Both the position numbers and the translations under genes were made by a program. Under the pieces are notes generated by a model. That model saw nothing but the letters and a program-made list of their open reading frames with translations, was not told where the DNA came from and searched no databases. From Akkermansia muciniphila (lineage in GTDB: Bacteria > Verrucomicrobiota > Verrucomicrobiia > Verrucomicrobiales > Akkermansiaceae): a DNA stretch of 46,216 nucleotides. Every line of letters begins with the position of its first letter. Positions within the stretch are counted from its first letter, which is position 1. The DNA lies in contig CAMCCX010000012.1 of assembly GCA_945873305.1 (NCBI GenBank), forward strand, positions 1 to 46,216, read 5' to 3'. Positions 35,706 through 46,133 of this stretch are shown in pieces.

Positions 35706-35798
35706 TCCGGGGAAAAATTTCACCTGCGCCAGGCGCAAGCGATCACGACCGCAGCCTGCCCGCCACTTGCCGGACGCGCAACCTGGAATCTTGCGTTC

Positions 35799-37088
<1,290 letters not shown>

Positions 37089-37211
37089 GCGCGGACCATG
37101 AATCAAGTTTCGCAAACGTCCAATCGCGAATCATCCCGAATAATCCGCCGCCCGCGACGTCCGAGCGAAATGAGGATTTCGCTTTGGACAAAAACCGCTA
37201 CTTTCCCACCC

Positions 37212-37931
37212 ATGCAGCCGGTCATTTCAGCCATCGTCGCCGCCATGCTCGTCCTTCCGATGCAGGCCCAGATCAAGCGCGCCGAGCGGAAATCGCTCTT
37301 GGACGCTGATCCCTCGGTCGTTTACATGGATCAAGCGTTGAAAAAACCGGTCGAACTCAAGGTCGTCAAGGAAGCGCCGGTTTTTTCCGACAAGGAAGGC
37401 AAGCAACGCCTCGGCACCCTCAAAGCCGATCAGACCGTCCGGCTCGAGGCCATCACCGACAAAATCTATCGAGTCCGCGGCCAAGGCACTCGCGACGGAA
37501 TTTCCGGCTGGGTCGCGCCCTGGGCGTTTTCCTCCACTGACCCCCAGTTCGTAGCGAATCTCAAACAACTCTACGACCGGCAGATCCAAGTCCAGACGCT
37601 CATCGCTAACAAACAAGTCGCCGCCGGCATGACGCTCGACGAAGTAACCCTCGCGATCGGCAAACCCACCAAAACCTCCCTCCGCAAAACCGCCACCGGC
37701 CAATCCGGACGCTGGGAATTCATCGATTACGAGGAAATCAAAAACTACGTCACCGAGGTCGACCGCGCGACCGGCCAGACTTACCGGCGGCTCGTCAGCG
37801 TGACCCAACAGGAGAAGGGCAAAACCTCCGTCGAGTTTGAAAACGACACTGTCACCGCCGTCGAGGAAAGCGAGGACCGCCGGGGTGGAAATGTCCGGAT
37901 CATCGTGCCGCCCGTGATTTTCCACTGGTGA
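37212..37931 (+). CDS. Secreted SH3-like protein of unknown function, 239 aa
   Basis: Not a named family. Residues 1-19 (MQPVISAIVAAMLVLPMQA) form a signal peptide. Residues about 45-105 (APVFSDKEGKQRLGTLKADQTVRLEAITDKIYRVRG) resemble a bacterial SH3 domain, followed by a helical linker with LYDRQIQVQTLIANKQVAAGMTLDEV and the AIGKPTKTSLRKTATGQSG pattern also seen in SmpA/BamE-like folds (M-T-x-x-E-V, A-x-G-x-P). It could bind an envelope ligand. An in-frame ATG at 37170 is a less likely start because it would add a basic, polar lead. Confidence 0.75.
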   Translation: MQPVISAIVAAMLVLPMQAQIKRAERKSLLDADPSVVYMDQALKKPVELKVVKEAPVFSDKEGKQRLGTLKADQTVRLEAITDKIYRVRGQGTRDGISGWVAPWAFSSTDPQFVANLKQLYDRQIQVQTLIANKQVAAGMTLDEVTLAIGKPTKTSLRKTATGQSGRWEFIDYEEIKNYVTEVDRATGQTYRRLVSVTQQEKGKTSVEFENDTVTAVEESEDRRGGNVRIIVPPVIFHW

Positions 37932-37977
37932 GAAAAATCACGGATGCCACCTGCCGGAATCCGTGCTTTCTTTGAGC

Positions 37978-38427
37978 ATGGCCTTGCACTGCCCCGATAC
38001 AATGGCCGCCGTGGCGGACCTGTTCATGGAAATGTCGCCCGAGAAACTGGAACGGCTTGGCGATATTTACAGCCCGGGAATCGCCTTTTACGACCCCATC
38101 CACGAAATCCGCGGCTTGGCGCAATTGCGCCGGGTGCTTTCCAAGTGGTTCCATAAAATGCCCGGAATTTCGTTCAAAGTGCTAGACGCCCACGCTGACG
38201 ACCGCACCGGATTTTTCCTCTGGACCATGACTTACCCGCGCAACGGAACCGAGCAAATCATCCACGGCATGAGCCATTTCAGCTTCGCCCCTGACGGACG
38301 GATTCGCGAACAGCGGGATCAATGGGACGCCTCATTCGTGCTCTACGGCGAGCACCCGGTGCTCGGCTGGCTGATGCAGAAAATCAAAAACCGGGCGCAG
38401 TTCATCACGGAAACGGCCGGCACGTGA
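37978..38427 (+). CDS. NTF2-like (SnoaL-type) protein
   Basis: A 149-residue protein with the alpha+beta cone fold of the NTF2/SnoaL superfamily. Seen: [33 protein letters not shown], which is the helix and first strand with the usual YDP motif, and [24 protein letters not shown], the closing strands. Many family members are isomerases or binding proteins, so no reaction can be assigned. A GTG at 37963 is an alternative start. The 3' end overlaps the convergent DUF255 gene by 23 bases. Confidence 0.82.
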   Translation: MALHCPDTMAAVADLFMEMSPEKLERLGDIYSPGIAFYDPIHEIRGLAQLRRVLSKWFHKMPGISFKVLDAHADDRTGFFLWTMTYPRNGTEQIIHGMSHFSFAPDGRIREQRDQWDASFVLYGEHPVLGWLMQKIKNRAQFITETAGT

Positions 38428-40411
38428 CGCCCTCACAAAGCGTCACCCCGCCGCCAGCACCCGGCGCGAAAATCGCCCGCGGGAAATAGCGAGTCCTGAG
38501 AATTTCGAGCACATCCGCCTCCGCAGCTTCGGGGATTTGAAATTTCATCACCCCGCGCTCGTGCAGGTCCAGTGCGGCTAACAACAGCGGCGCGGCGAAC
38601 GACTGCGTCTCCAACACCCTAGAACCGGCGCGCAGCAGCGCCTCCGCCCGCTTCGCGTATTCAGGCAGATCCAACAGCGCGGCGAGCTTGAGTAAATTTT
38701 CCGCCGCCAGATGATTCGGCGACGGTTCCGCTCCGTCGTAATCCTCGCGGATCACCATCAGCGTCTCACCCGCCAGCTCGGAGCGCATCACATAGCCGGA
38801 TTGCGAAGCGTCCCAGAAACCGGCGTCCAGTTTCTGTTGGAGCGCCCGCGCCCAGTCGAGCCAACCCGAGCCGGGAGACACCGCGTGCAGCTCGATCAGC
38901 CCGGAAATCAGAAACGCGTAATCCGCCGGGAAGCCTTTCACTCCACCCCGATGTCCGCGGAACGTGCGGTATAAATCCTCACCATCCCACAGCTCGTTCT
39001 TCAAAAACAACGCCGCTTCATTCGCCGCTTTTGCTAGATCCTCCCGCCCCAGAACCCGCGCTCCGCGAGCCAGCGCGCCGATCGCCAAACCATTCCACGC
39101 CGTCACGATCTTGTCATCGCGGTGCGGCAGCGGACGCTTGCCACGCGCATCCAGCAAAATTCCGCGGCACTCATCCAACCGCTCGCGAATCTCGGCTTCC
39201 GGGCAATCGAACATCACCGCCAACGCGTCGTCGCGCATCGCCCGGAACAAGGTGTTTTGGTTTTCCAACTCGCCATGCGGATCGCTCTCCGGCCGCGCGT
39301 TGCCATGCGCCTCAACGCCATAAGCCGCCGAAAAAATCGCCGCGTCGCGCGGAGCCAGCAGCGAGGAAATCTCCCCGGCCTCCCAAGTCCAGAAAGCACC
39401 CTCGCGTTTCTCCACCGCATCGGCCGTTGGCAAGCTGTCGGCATCCTCCGCCGCGTGGAACGCACCGCCCGCATCGCGCAGGGTTTCCAGCAAATAACGG
39501 AAAATCCCCTCCGCCACCTCGCGGAATGCCGCGTCGCCGGAAATCTGCCAGCCATCCAGATAAGCCGTCGCCAGCTGCGCCTGGTCATAGAGCATTTTTT
39601 CATAATGCGGCACATGCCAGTAGCGATCCACCGAGTAGCGGTGGAAGCCGCCGCCGAGATGGTCGTGCATCCCGCCCGCGGCCATCGCGCGCAGCGTGCG
39701 TCCGCTCATCTGCCAGACCATTTCCCCCTCCTCTGCGTCCATGCCGCAACGCTCGCCGAGCTGCATCAGCGCCCGCACGATCACCGGCCGCGGGAATTTC
39801 GGAGCACCGCCGAATCCGCCCCATTCGGGATCAAACATCGAATCGCAGCGGTCCAGATAGTCGCCGAAAACCTTGGCGTCCGGCAGCCCGCGCAACGCCG
39901 CCGTTCCCGCCGCTTCCTTTTGCAAATGCTCCAGCACCCGCGCCGCGCTCGATTCCATCTTCGCCCGGTCGTCCCGCCACAGCCGCCCTAGCTCATGGCA
40001 AACCCGCGTGAATCCCGCCCGCCCCTGCCGGTCCTCCGGCGGGAAATACGTCCCGCCCACCACCGGTTTTCCTTCCGGCGTCAGCCACACGCTCATCGGC
40101 CAACCGCCCTGCCCCGTCGTCGCCTGGACGAAGGCCATGTAAGTCGCGTCGATGTCCGGACGCTCCTCGCGGTCCACCTTCACGTTGATGAAATGGTGGT
40201 TCATCACCTCCGCCACCCGGTCGTTTTCAAAACTCTCCCGCTCCATCACATGGCACCAGTGACAAGTCGAATAACCGACTGATAGAAATACCAGCTTGTC
40301 CTCCGCCCTCGCCCGCGCGAACGCCGCCTCGCCCCACGCCTGCCAATCCACCGGATTGTGGGCGTGTTGGAGCAAATAGGGCGAGGTTTCGTGGATCAGT
40401 GCGTTCGGCAT
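38405..40411 (-). CDS. DUF255 thioredoxin-domain protein (YyaL/SPATA20 family)
   Basis: A 668-residue cytosolic protein: an N-terminal thioredoxin-like DUF255 domain with [21 protein letters not shown] and [16 protein letters not shown] (CxxC-type active site), then a six-hairpin glycosidase-like helical domain including [23 protein letters not shown]. The family is widespread from bacteria to humans; a role in cellulose or N-acylglucosamine-type metabolism has been proposed from fold, but the activity is unproven. The length (650-700 residues) is normal. Confidence 0.93.
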   Translation of the reverse strand: MPNALIHETSPYLLQHAHNPVDWQAWGEAAFARARAEDKLVFLSVGYSTCHWCHVMERESFENDRVAEVMNHHFINVKVDREERPDIDATYMAFVQATTGQGGWPMSVWLTPEGKPVVGGTYFPPEDRQGRAGFTRVCHELGRLWRDDRAKMESSAARVLEHLQKEAAGTAALRGLPDAKVFGDYLDRCDSMFDPEWGGFGGAPKFPRPVIVRALMQLGERCGMDAEEGEMVWQMSGRTLRAMAAGGMHDHLGGGFHRYSVDRYWHVPHYEKMLYDQAQLATAYLDGWQISGDAAFREVAEGIFRYLLETLRDAGGAFHAAEDADSLPTADAVEKREGAFWTWEAGEISSLLAPRDAAIFSAAYGVEAHGNARPESDPHGELENQNTLFRAMRDDALAVMFDCPEAEIRERLDECRGILLDARGKRPLPHRDDKIVTAWNGLAIGALARGARVLGREDLAKAANEAALFLKNELWDGEDLYRTFRGHRGGVKGFPADYAFLISGLIELHAVSPGSGWLDWARALQQKLDAGFWDASQSGYVMRSELAGETLMVIREDYDGAEPSPNHLAAENLLKLAALLDLPEYAKRAEALLRAGSRVLETQSFAAPLLLAALDLHERGVMKFQIPEAAEADVLEILRTRYFPRAIFAPGAGGGVTLCEGVTCRPFP

Positions 40412-40495
40412 GGTCCCCCATTCTATCGCGATCCCGGCGGCTGTCCATCCAGCATCGGAAACGCGAATCAGAGCGTTCCCTTCATGCCGGAAGCC

Positions 40496-40825
40496 TTACA
40501 GCGCGTCCACGATTTCAGCGAGCATCTTCAGGCCTTTGGGCTGGACGATGCCCATGCCTTGACCGGGCAGGAACCAAATGCCCTTGTCGGCGTCCCGACA
40601 ATAGGCGATCTCGGCGCCTTCGGGAGTCTTTGCCAGATAGAATCTCCCGCTCCGGTGTTGTTCGAGAAACTGGTTGAAACGCTCGAACCACGGGTCGGTG
40701 ACGATGGGAAACCGCTGCACGCCTAGCTGCTTGAGTTCCTCAAAGGTGGAAGGACGGATGGTTTTGCGAACCACCACGCGGCGGTTCTCCATGGTGTTGT
40801 CTGGCCAGTCTTCGTCGTAGCTCAT
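40496..40825 (-). CDS. Conserved small soluble protein of unknown function, 109 aa
   Basis: Not recognised. The sequence starts MSYDEDWPDN, with no signal or TM. It has VVRKTIRPSTFEELKQLGVQRFPIVTDPWFERFNQFLEQH, a helix-rich N-terminal half, and a beta-rich end with EIAYCRDADKGIWFLPGQGMG. It could be an enzyme accessory or binding protein. It lies 19 bases behind the antiporter gene on the same strand, so the two are likely cotranscribed. Confidence 0.7.
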   Translation of the reverse strand: MSYDEDWPDNTMENRRVVVRKTIRPSTFEELKQLGVQRFPIVTDPWFERFNQFLEQHRSGRFYLAKTPEGAEIAYCRDADKGIWFLPGQGMGIVQPKGLKMLAEIVDAL

Positions 40826-40844
40826 GATGTGTGGGGATTGGTTT

Positions 40845-42023
40845 TCAGGGAGATTTTTTCCGGGCAAACAGGCGGATGCAGGGTTGGGCGCTGAGGCCGT
40901 GGGCGAAGATGCTGAGCAGCACGGTGGCCATCACCGCGAGGCGGGTGACCTGCTCGCCGGGAAGATGTTTCTCCTCCTCCAGATAGACGAGGCCGAGCAC
41001 GATGGAGGCCAACCCGCGCGGGCCGAACCAGCCCATGAAGGCGACGGTCGCCTTGTCGAGCCCGCTGCCGATGAGTGACACCGCCACCGGCAGCATGCGC
41101 ACGACCGTTAGACTGAGGAGCGCATAAGCAAACGGCGCGAAACCGAAGCCGCCGGACTCGCGGGCGACGATGAACCCGAATAGGAAAAACACCGCGAGAT
41201 TGAGGATCTGTCCCCACTCCTCGGTGAACTCGACGCTGTGTTTTCCCGCATGCTTGAAAGTCACCTGCACGAAAAGTCCGGCGACGAAGGCGGCGATGAA
41301 CATGCTCGCACCGAAATGTTCGGAGGCGAAAATGCAAAACACGGGCAACGCCACCACCGCGAGTTGTAGGAAAGATTCCGCCATCCACCCATGACGCCGC
41401 GCGGCTTCCAACAGCCAGCCGCCTGCCAGACCGATGCCCGCGCCGATCGCGAGGCCGAGGCCGAGTTGCTCGCCGAAGAAGCGGGCGAAACTGGGCTCGC
41501 CGATGCCCGCGGCAGCCATGGCGATGAAAAATAACAGGAAGGGCACGGAGAGCCCGTCGTTGAGACCGGCCTCGACGTTGAGCGCCTGGCGCACCCGCAT
41601 CGGCACCCGCGGGCTGTTGACGATGATCTGGCCAAGCCCGGCATCGGTGGGAGCCAGGATGGCGGAGAGAATCCCGGCCTCCCACCATGATAGCTGGGGG
41701 AAGACGAGTTTCGCGGCCAGCACGCCCAACAGAATAGTAAGCAGCATGCCCGCGCTCAACAGGCGCGCGGGCAGTTCGCGGATATTCCGCAGGATCTTGA
41801 GATCCGTGCGGCTCGCATCGGTGAAGAGCAGCAACACCAGCCCGATTTCCGCCAGCGTCAGAAATGCCGCCGGGCTGGTGATGCCGGTGGCGGGCTTCAG
41901 CGCGTGAAACGCCACCATCCCCGCCAGCGTGAAAACGATGGGCGACGTAATGACGGACTTCTCAAGTCTGGCCGAAACAAGACTGTAGGCGAATAGCAGA
42001 CCGATGAATGCGGCGAGAAGCAT
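40845..42023 (-). CDS. Cation:proton antiporter (CPA1/NhaP-like)
   Basis: A 392-residue integral membrane protein with about 12 TM segments. Seen: LLFTDASRTDLKILR, APTDAGLGQIIV and VEAGLNDGLSVPFLL, the last with the Asn-Asp pair of electroneutral CPA1 antiporters, and an MGWFGPRGLASIVLGLVY segment near the C terminus. It exchanges Na+ or K+ for H+; which ion cannot be read from sequence. The frame is open 22 codons upstream, but MLLAAFIGLLFAYS at 42023 begins the first TM as usual. There is no cytoplasmic regulatory domain. Confidence 0.9.
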   Translation of the reverse strand: MLLAAFIGLLFAYSLVSARLEKSVITSPIVFTLAGMVAFHALKPATGITSPAAFLTLAEIGLVLLLFTDASRTDLKILRNIRELPARLLSAGMLLTILLGVLAAKLVFPQLSWWEAGILSAILAPTDAGLGQIIVNSPRVPMRVRQALNVEAGLNDGLSVPFLLFFIAMAAAGIGEPSFARFFGEQLGLGLAIGAGIGLAGGWLLEAARRHGWMAESFLQLAVVALPVFCIFASEHFGASMFIAAFVAGLFVQVTFKHAGKHSVEFTEEWGQILNLAVFFLFGFIVARESGGFGFAPFAYALLSLTVVRMLPVAVSLIGSGLDKATVAFMGWFGPRGLASIVLGLVYLEEEKHLPGEQVTRLAVMATVLLSIFAHGLSAQPCIRLFARKKSP

Positions 42024-42305
42024 GCGGACGATGTTACAATAAAAAGGCCCGGCCTGCCTAGGATTCAGATTGGCAATATCACCGCGCACGTCCCGAGTCA
42101 GGTGCCCCCCGTTGAATCAAACGATGCCGCCGGGGCCACTTGGTTAACAGAGCTAAATTTGTTAGTTCCTGCCGAAGCCTGCCATAGGACCCCACGGCGG
42201 CGATGAAGTTACAAACATTCCGAAAAGGATGGTTGACGATCGGGACGGAACGGCGTGAAAGTCCCACCTAGATAGAGGGCATGTCCCCCTAACCTCCCGC
42301 CAGTC
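42024..42305. other. Intergenic region without recognised gene
   Basis: The longest gene-free interval of the window (282 bases), between the divergent antiporter and DUF3300 genes, so it must hold both promoters. I see TTAACAGAGCTAAATTTGTTAG around 42143-42165, an A+T-rich patch with an imperfect inverted element, but no convincing -35/-10 pair, riboswitch or RNA gene. Confidence 0.5.
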
Positions 42306-43730
42306 ATGAAACCAAGAATCAATCGGTCTAATTTCCTCGGTCGGCCAGTCCGCGCCGCTCTCGCCATCCTGTGGGTGGCTTCACTCGTCCCGGGCTCGGG
42401 ACAAACAGCCCCGGCCACGGTCACCACGAACACCGGACCGCAGGAGGCATGGAGGCTTCCGAACGATCAACTCGATTCCCTGGTCGCTCCGATCGCGCTC
42501 TTTCCCGATCCTTTGCTCAGCCAGACGTTGGTGGCCTCCACCTATCCGCTGGAAATCATCCAGCTCCAGCAGTGGCTGGGGAGGAACAAGAATTTGAAGG
42601 ACCAGGCGCTGGCCGACGCCGTGAAGAAACAGAATTGGGACCCAAGCATCCAGGGCTTGGTCGCCGTGCCTGATTTGATCGTGCGACTGTCCGAAAACAT
42701 CCAGTGGACCACCGAACTGGGCAACGCCTTCCTCGCCCAACCGGAGGATGTCATGGCTGCCGTCCAGCGCATGCGCGCGAAGGCCCAGGAGACCAACGTG
42801 CTGGTGAGCAACACGCAGCAGACGGTGGGAACCGAAGTCGTGGAAGGCGAGAAGGTGATCGTGATCCAACAGGCCGACCCGCAAGTGGTTTACGTCCCTT
42901 CCTACGATCCCGTGGTGGTCTATGGCCCTCCGGTTTATCCCTATCCGTCCTATGTCTATCCCGGCTATGTGCCGGGAACCGGCCTGGCCTTTGGCGCCGG
43001 CATCCTGCTCGGCGCGGCTTGGGGCGGAGGCTGGGGATACAACTGCGGCTGGGGCGGCGGTGACGTCGATATCAACGTCAACAACAACTACATCCGCAAT
43101 TCCGGCAACATCAACAATATCAGCGGCGGCAAGTGGGCGCACCAGCCCGCCCACCGCGGCGGCGCTCCGTATGGTCCTGGTGGCGTCGGCGGTGTCGGCG
43201 GAGGAACACGCCCGGGCGGAGTGGGTGGAGTCGGACGCCCCGGCGGAGTCGGCGGCGCAGGACGCCCCGGCGGAGTCGGCGGAGTCGGCGGAGTCGGCGG
43301 AGTTGGCGGGGCAGGCAAGCCCGGTGGCGTCGGTGGTGTCGGTGGCGCAGGACGCCCCGGTGGTGCCAGTGGCATAGGTGGTGCCGGTGGCGCAGGCAAG
43401 CCGGGTGGCGTTGGCGGCGCAGGACGCCCCGGTGGTGTCGGCGGCGCGGGCAAACCCGGCGGAATCAGCGGCGGCGCGACCCGTCCAAGTACACAGCCCT
43501 CCGCCCGTCCGAGCAGCAGCAGCATTGGCGGGCGGAATGTGTCATCCGGTTCGAGTGCCAGTCGGAGCGCCTTCGGAGGCAGCAGCTACGGTGGCAACGC
43601 AACCAGGACCAGCAGCTCACGGGGGAGCAGCAGCATGGGCCGCAGTTCGGGCCCCAGCAGGGGTGGCGGTGGAGGCGGCGGCCGCAGCGGCGGTGGAGGA
43701 GGTCGCAGCGGTGGCGGCAGAGGCAGATAA
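42306..43730 (+). CDS. DUF3300 secreted protein with glycine-rich repeat tail
   Basis: A 474-residue exported protein. A signal peptide covers about 1-35. The DUF3300 domain (about 45-215) contains LDSLVAPIALFPDPLLSQTL, YPLEIIQLQQWL and DPQVVYVPSYDPVVVYGPP. A hydrophobic Gly-rich stretch follows, then an extended low-complexity tail (about 285-474) of GGVGG/GRPGG/GKPGG repeats, Ser-rich segments and a GGGGRSGGG end. The tail could be flexible or adhesive; no enzyme activity is evident. It is followed after 33 bases by a DUF2950 gene; this pair recurs in bacteria. Confidence 0.88.
   Translation: MKPRINRSNFLGRPVRAALAILWVASLVPGSGQTAPATVTTNTGPQEAWRLPNDQLDSLVAPIALFPDPLLSQTLVASTYPLEIIQLQQWLGRNKNLKDQALADAVKKQNWDPSIQGLVAVPDLIVRLSENIQWTTELGNAFLAQPEDVMAAVQRMRAKAQETNVLVSNTQQTVGTEVVEGEKVIVIQQADPQVVYVPSYDPVVVYGPPVYPYPSYVYPGYVPGTGLAFGAGILLGAAWGGGWGYNCGWGGGDVDINVNNNYIRNSGNINNISGGKWAHQPAHRGGAPYGPGGVGGVGGGTRPGGVGGVGRPGGVGGAGRPGGVGGVGGVGGVGGAGKPGGVGGVGGAGRPGGASGIGGAGGAGKPGGVGGAGRPGGVGGAGKPGGISGGATRPSTQPSARPSSSSIGGRNVSSGSSASRSAFGGSSYGGNATRTSSSRGSSSMGRSSGPSRGGGGGGGRSGGGGGRSGGGRGR
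43171..43477 (+). repeat. Glycine-rich coding minisatellite in the DUF3300 gene
   Basis: About 300 bases made of imperfect tandem units based on GGCGGAGTC and GGACGCCCCGGC, encoding GGVGGV, GRPGG and GKPGG blocks. Unit length is variable (mostly multiples of 9 or 24 bases), always in frame. Confidence 0.8.
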
Positions 43731-43763
43731 CAAAAAATCAAACAATCCATCAGGAGCAATTCC

Positions 43764-44729
43764 ATGAAAACCAAATCACTCATCATGCACTCTTCGAGAC
43801 ATCAAATCCCGGCCATCCTCATGGCCGGCGTCTTCTGCCTCGCGGCGAACGCCGCAAACGCCGCCGACGCGACCGGGACGGCACCGAAACAATTCGACAC
43901 CCCCGAACAGGCCGCGGCAAGCCTCGTGGAAGCCGCGGCATCATTCCAAGTGGCCGACTTGAAGGCGATTCTGGGCCCGGACAGCGAAGGCATCGTTGCC
44001 TCGGAAGATCCCGTGATGGACAAACAACGGGCGCAGGATTTCGCCGCCCAGGCCAAGGAAAAACAATCGATCGAGATCGATGCGGAGAATCCGGACCATG
44101 CGATACTCGCTGTCGGCGAGGACGCATTCCCCATGCCGATTCCCATCGTGAAAAAGGACGGCAAGTGGTCCTTTGACACCAAGTCCGGACGCGAGGAAAT
44201 CCTCAACCGCCGCATCGGTGCCAACGAATTGGACGCCATCACGATCTGCCGCGGCTACGTCGAGGCGCAGCACGAATACGCCGCGACCAAGCACGATGGA
44301 GCCATCGTCAACCAGTACGCCCAGCGCATCATCAGCACGCCGGGCAAACAGGACGGACTTGCTTGGAAGAATGCGGATGGCACCTGGGAAGGCCCGGTAG
44401 GCGAGGAAATCGCCAAGGCGCTGGAGCAGGGCTATGCGGAGCAGAAGAAACAACCCTATCACGGCTACTATTTCAAGGTGCTCAAGGGCCAGGGTCCCGC
44501 CGCACCGCTCGGTGAACTCGATTTCGTCATCAACGGTGCCATGATCGGCGGCTTCGCCCTCGCGGCCGCGCCCGCCGACTATCGCGTCACGGGCGTGAAG
44601 ACCTTCATCGTCAGCCACACCGGAGTCGTTTACGAAAAGGATCTTGGCCCGGAAACCCTCGATCTGTTTCAAAAGATGGAGCATTTCAACCCCGACGAAT
44701 CCTGGAAGGAAACCGAGGACGAGTGGTAA
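43764..44729 (+). CDS. DUF2950 secreted protein
   Basis: A 321-residue exported protein, with a signal peptide ending near residue 34 (FCLAANAANAA). The mature part matches DUF2950: FDTPEQAAASLVEAAASF, PIVKKDGKWSFDTKSGREEILNRRIGANELDAI, AQRIISTPGKQDGLAW, KPYHGYYFKVL-like segment (QPYHGYYFKVLKGQGPAAP) and a C-terminal beta region. The function is unknown. Unlike most genes here it has a clear Shine-Dalgarno motif, AGGAG, 8 bases before the ATG. Its conserved neighbour is the DUF3300 gene. Confidence 0.9.
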   Translation: MKTKSLIMHSSRHQIPAILMAGVFCLAANAANAADATGTAPKQFDTPEQAAASLVEAAASFQVADLKAILGPDSEGIVASEDPVMDKQRAQDFAAQAKEKQSIEIDAENPDHAILAVGEDAFPMPIPIVKKDGKWSFDTKSGREEILNRRIGANELDAITICRGYVEAQHEYAATKHDGAIVNQYAQRIISTPGKQDGLAWKNADGTWEGPVGEEIAKALEQGYAEQKKQPYHGYYFKVLKGQGPAAPLGELDFVINGAMIGGFALAAAPADYRVTGVKTFIVSHTGVVYEKDLGPETLDLFQKMEHFNPDESWKETEDEW

Positions 44730-44751
44730 ACGGTTGAAATCACCGGAGCGG

Positions 44752-44780
44752 GCCTGAAGGACTTCAGAGCCTTTCTCTTA
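44752..44780 (+). terminator. Probable rho-independent terminator after the DUF3300-DUF2950 pair
   Basis: Stem GGC-CTGAA with TTCAG-A-GCC (one bulged A) and loop GGAC, followed by TTTCTCTT. It lies 23 bases after the DUF2950 stop. Confidence 0.5.
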
Positions 44781-44837
44781 GGGCTGAGTCATTGCCATCC
44801 AAGGCATGAGCCGCGTCGGCTCCGTAGAGCTTCCGCC

Positions 44838-46058
44838 ATGGATTCCAACCGAACTTCCCTGCCCCGGGATCCTTCCGCCGATCTGTTTCCCGCCCTGCGG
44901 AATTTCTCGCTCATTCTGGGCGGCCCCCTCTACCAGATGTTCCGCAAGGCGCATCTGGAGGACGAGGACGTCGTGAGCCATCTCGCGCGGCGGATTTCCA
45001 TCATCTGCGGTATCGTCTGGTTGCCGCTCGCCGTGCTCTCCGCGATCAAGGGGACCCTCCTCGGCGGCGTGCAAATTCCGTTTTTGCACGACATCGAGAC
45101 CCACGCGCGGTTTCTCGTCACCATTCCGCTGATGTTGGCCGCCGAGCTCCTCGTCCACCAGCGGATGCGCGGCATCGTCGCACAGTTCGTCGAGCGAAAG
45201 CTCATCACGGAAGACCACATGGAACGGTTCCGCAAGACGATCCTGAGCGCGATGGCCTGGCGGAACTCGATCGCCGCCGAGCTGATATTGATCGCGATCG
45301 TCCTTCCGCTAGGCTACTACCTGCGGTCTGAAATCTTCTCGCTGAAGGCATCCACGTGGTATGCCACCGCCAGCAGCCATGGCGGCTCGCTCAGCCTGCC
45401 GGGCTTGTGGTTCTCCTGGGTGAGCAATCCGATCCTGCAATTCCTGTTGCTCCGCTGGATCTACCGCATCGCGATCTGGGCGCGTTTTCTCTGGCAGGTG
45501 TCCCGCATCAAACTCGATCTTATGCCGACCCATCCGGACCGCAACGGCGGACTGGGGTTTCTGGGCGGCAGCGCCTTCGCCTTCTCTCCGCTGCTGGCCG
45601 CGTTCAGCTCCTTGGTCGCCGGACTTGTCGCCAGCCGGATTTTTTACGAAGGAGCAAAGCTCACCGACTTCAAGCTGGAGATCGTGTTTCTCGTCGTCTT
45701 CGGGATGATCCTCGTGCTCGCCCCGCTGATCGTCTTCGCCCCGCAAATCATGGCGGCGAAGCGTCTCGGAAAACGGGAATACGGAGCTTTGGCCGCCGAT
45801 TACGTCCGCCAGTTCGACCGTCGGTGGCTTCGCAATGCGCACCCGGAAGCGGCGCCCCTTCTCGGCTCCACAGACATCCAGTCACTCGCCGACCTCGACC
45901 AAGCCTATGCCGTCATCAAGGAGATGAAGGCGGTGCCATTCAGTCGCGACATGCTCGTCCAACTGCTTTGCGCCACACTGGTGCCGTTCGTCCCACTCGT
46001 GTTTACCATGATCCCCTTTGAGACCCTGCTCGACCACATCCTCAAGTCGGTCTTTTGA
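44838..46058 (+). CDS. Multi-pass membrane protein of unknown function, 406 aa
   Basis: Not a named family. About six predicted TM segments (approximately 52-72, 88-108, 145-163, 190-215, 255-275 and 290-315) and a seventh near the C terminus. A cytoplasmic-looking motif VSRIKLDLMPTHPDRNGGLGFLGGS stands between TMs and is the most conserved-looking part; it recalls bacterial membrane proteins annotated only as hypothetical. The N-terminal 50 residues are soluble. No transporter or enzyme signature was found. Confidence 0.78.
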   Translation: MDSNRTSLPRDPSADLFPALRNFSLILGGPLYQMFRKAHLEDEDVVSHLARRISIICGIVWLPLAVLSAIKGTLLGGVQIPFLHDIETHARFLVTIPLMLAAELLVHQRMRGIVAQFVERKLITEDHMERFRKTILSAMAWRNSIAAELILIAIVLPLGYYLRSEIFSLKASTWYATASSHGGSLSLPGLWFSWVSNPILQFLLLRWIYRIAIWARFLWQVSRIKLDLMPTHPDRNGGLGFLGGSAFAFSPLLAAFSSLVAGLVASRIFYEGAKLTDFKLEIVFLVVFGMILVLAPLIVFAPQIMAAKRLGKREYGALAADYVRQFDRRWLRNAHPEAAPLLGSTDIQSLADLDQAYAVIKEMKAVPFSRDMLVQLLCATLVPFVPLVFTMIPFETLLDHILKSVF

Positions 46059-46133
46059 ACTATGTTGCGGCGCTCTCTGCAGGCTGTCGGACTTTCATCT
46101 TGAGTCCCGACCAGATTAAGTTAGATTCCGCGC

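Noticed and set aside
42024-42305. Riboswitch or small RNA in the largest intergenic gap
   Set aside because: No known conserved core, no strong stem series and no terminator hairpin were visible.
43171-43477. CRISPR-like array
   Set aside because: Units are contiguous, without unique spacers, and remain in frame within a protein-coding gene.
43088-43525. Proline-rich open frame on the minus strand
   Set aside because: It is the antisense of the glycine-rich repeats in the DUF3300 gene; the PPTPPG pattern follows directly from that.
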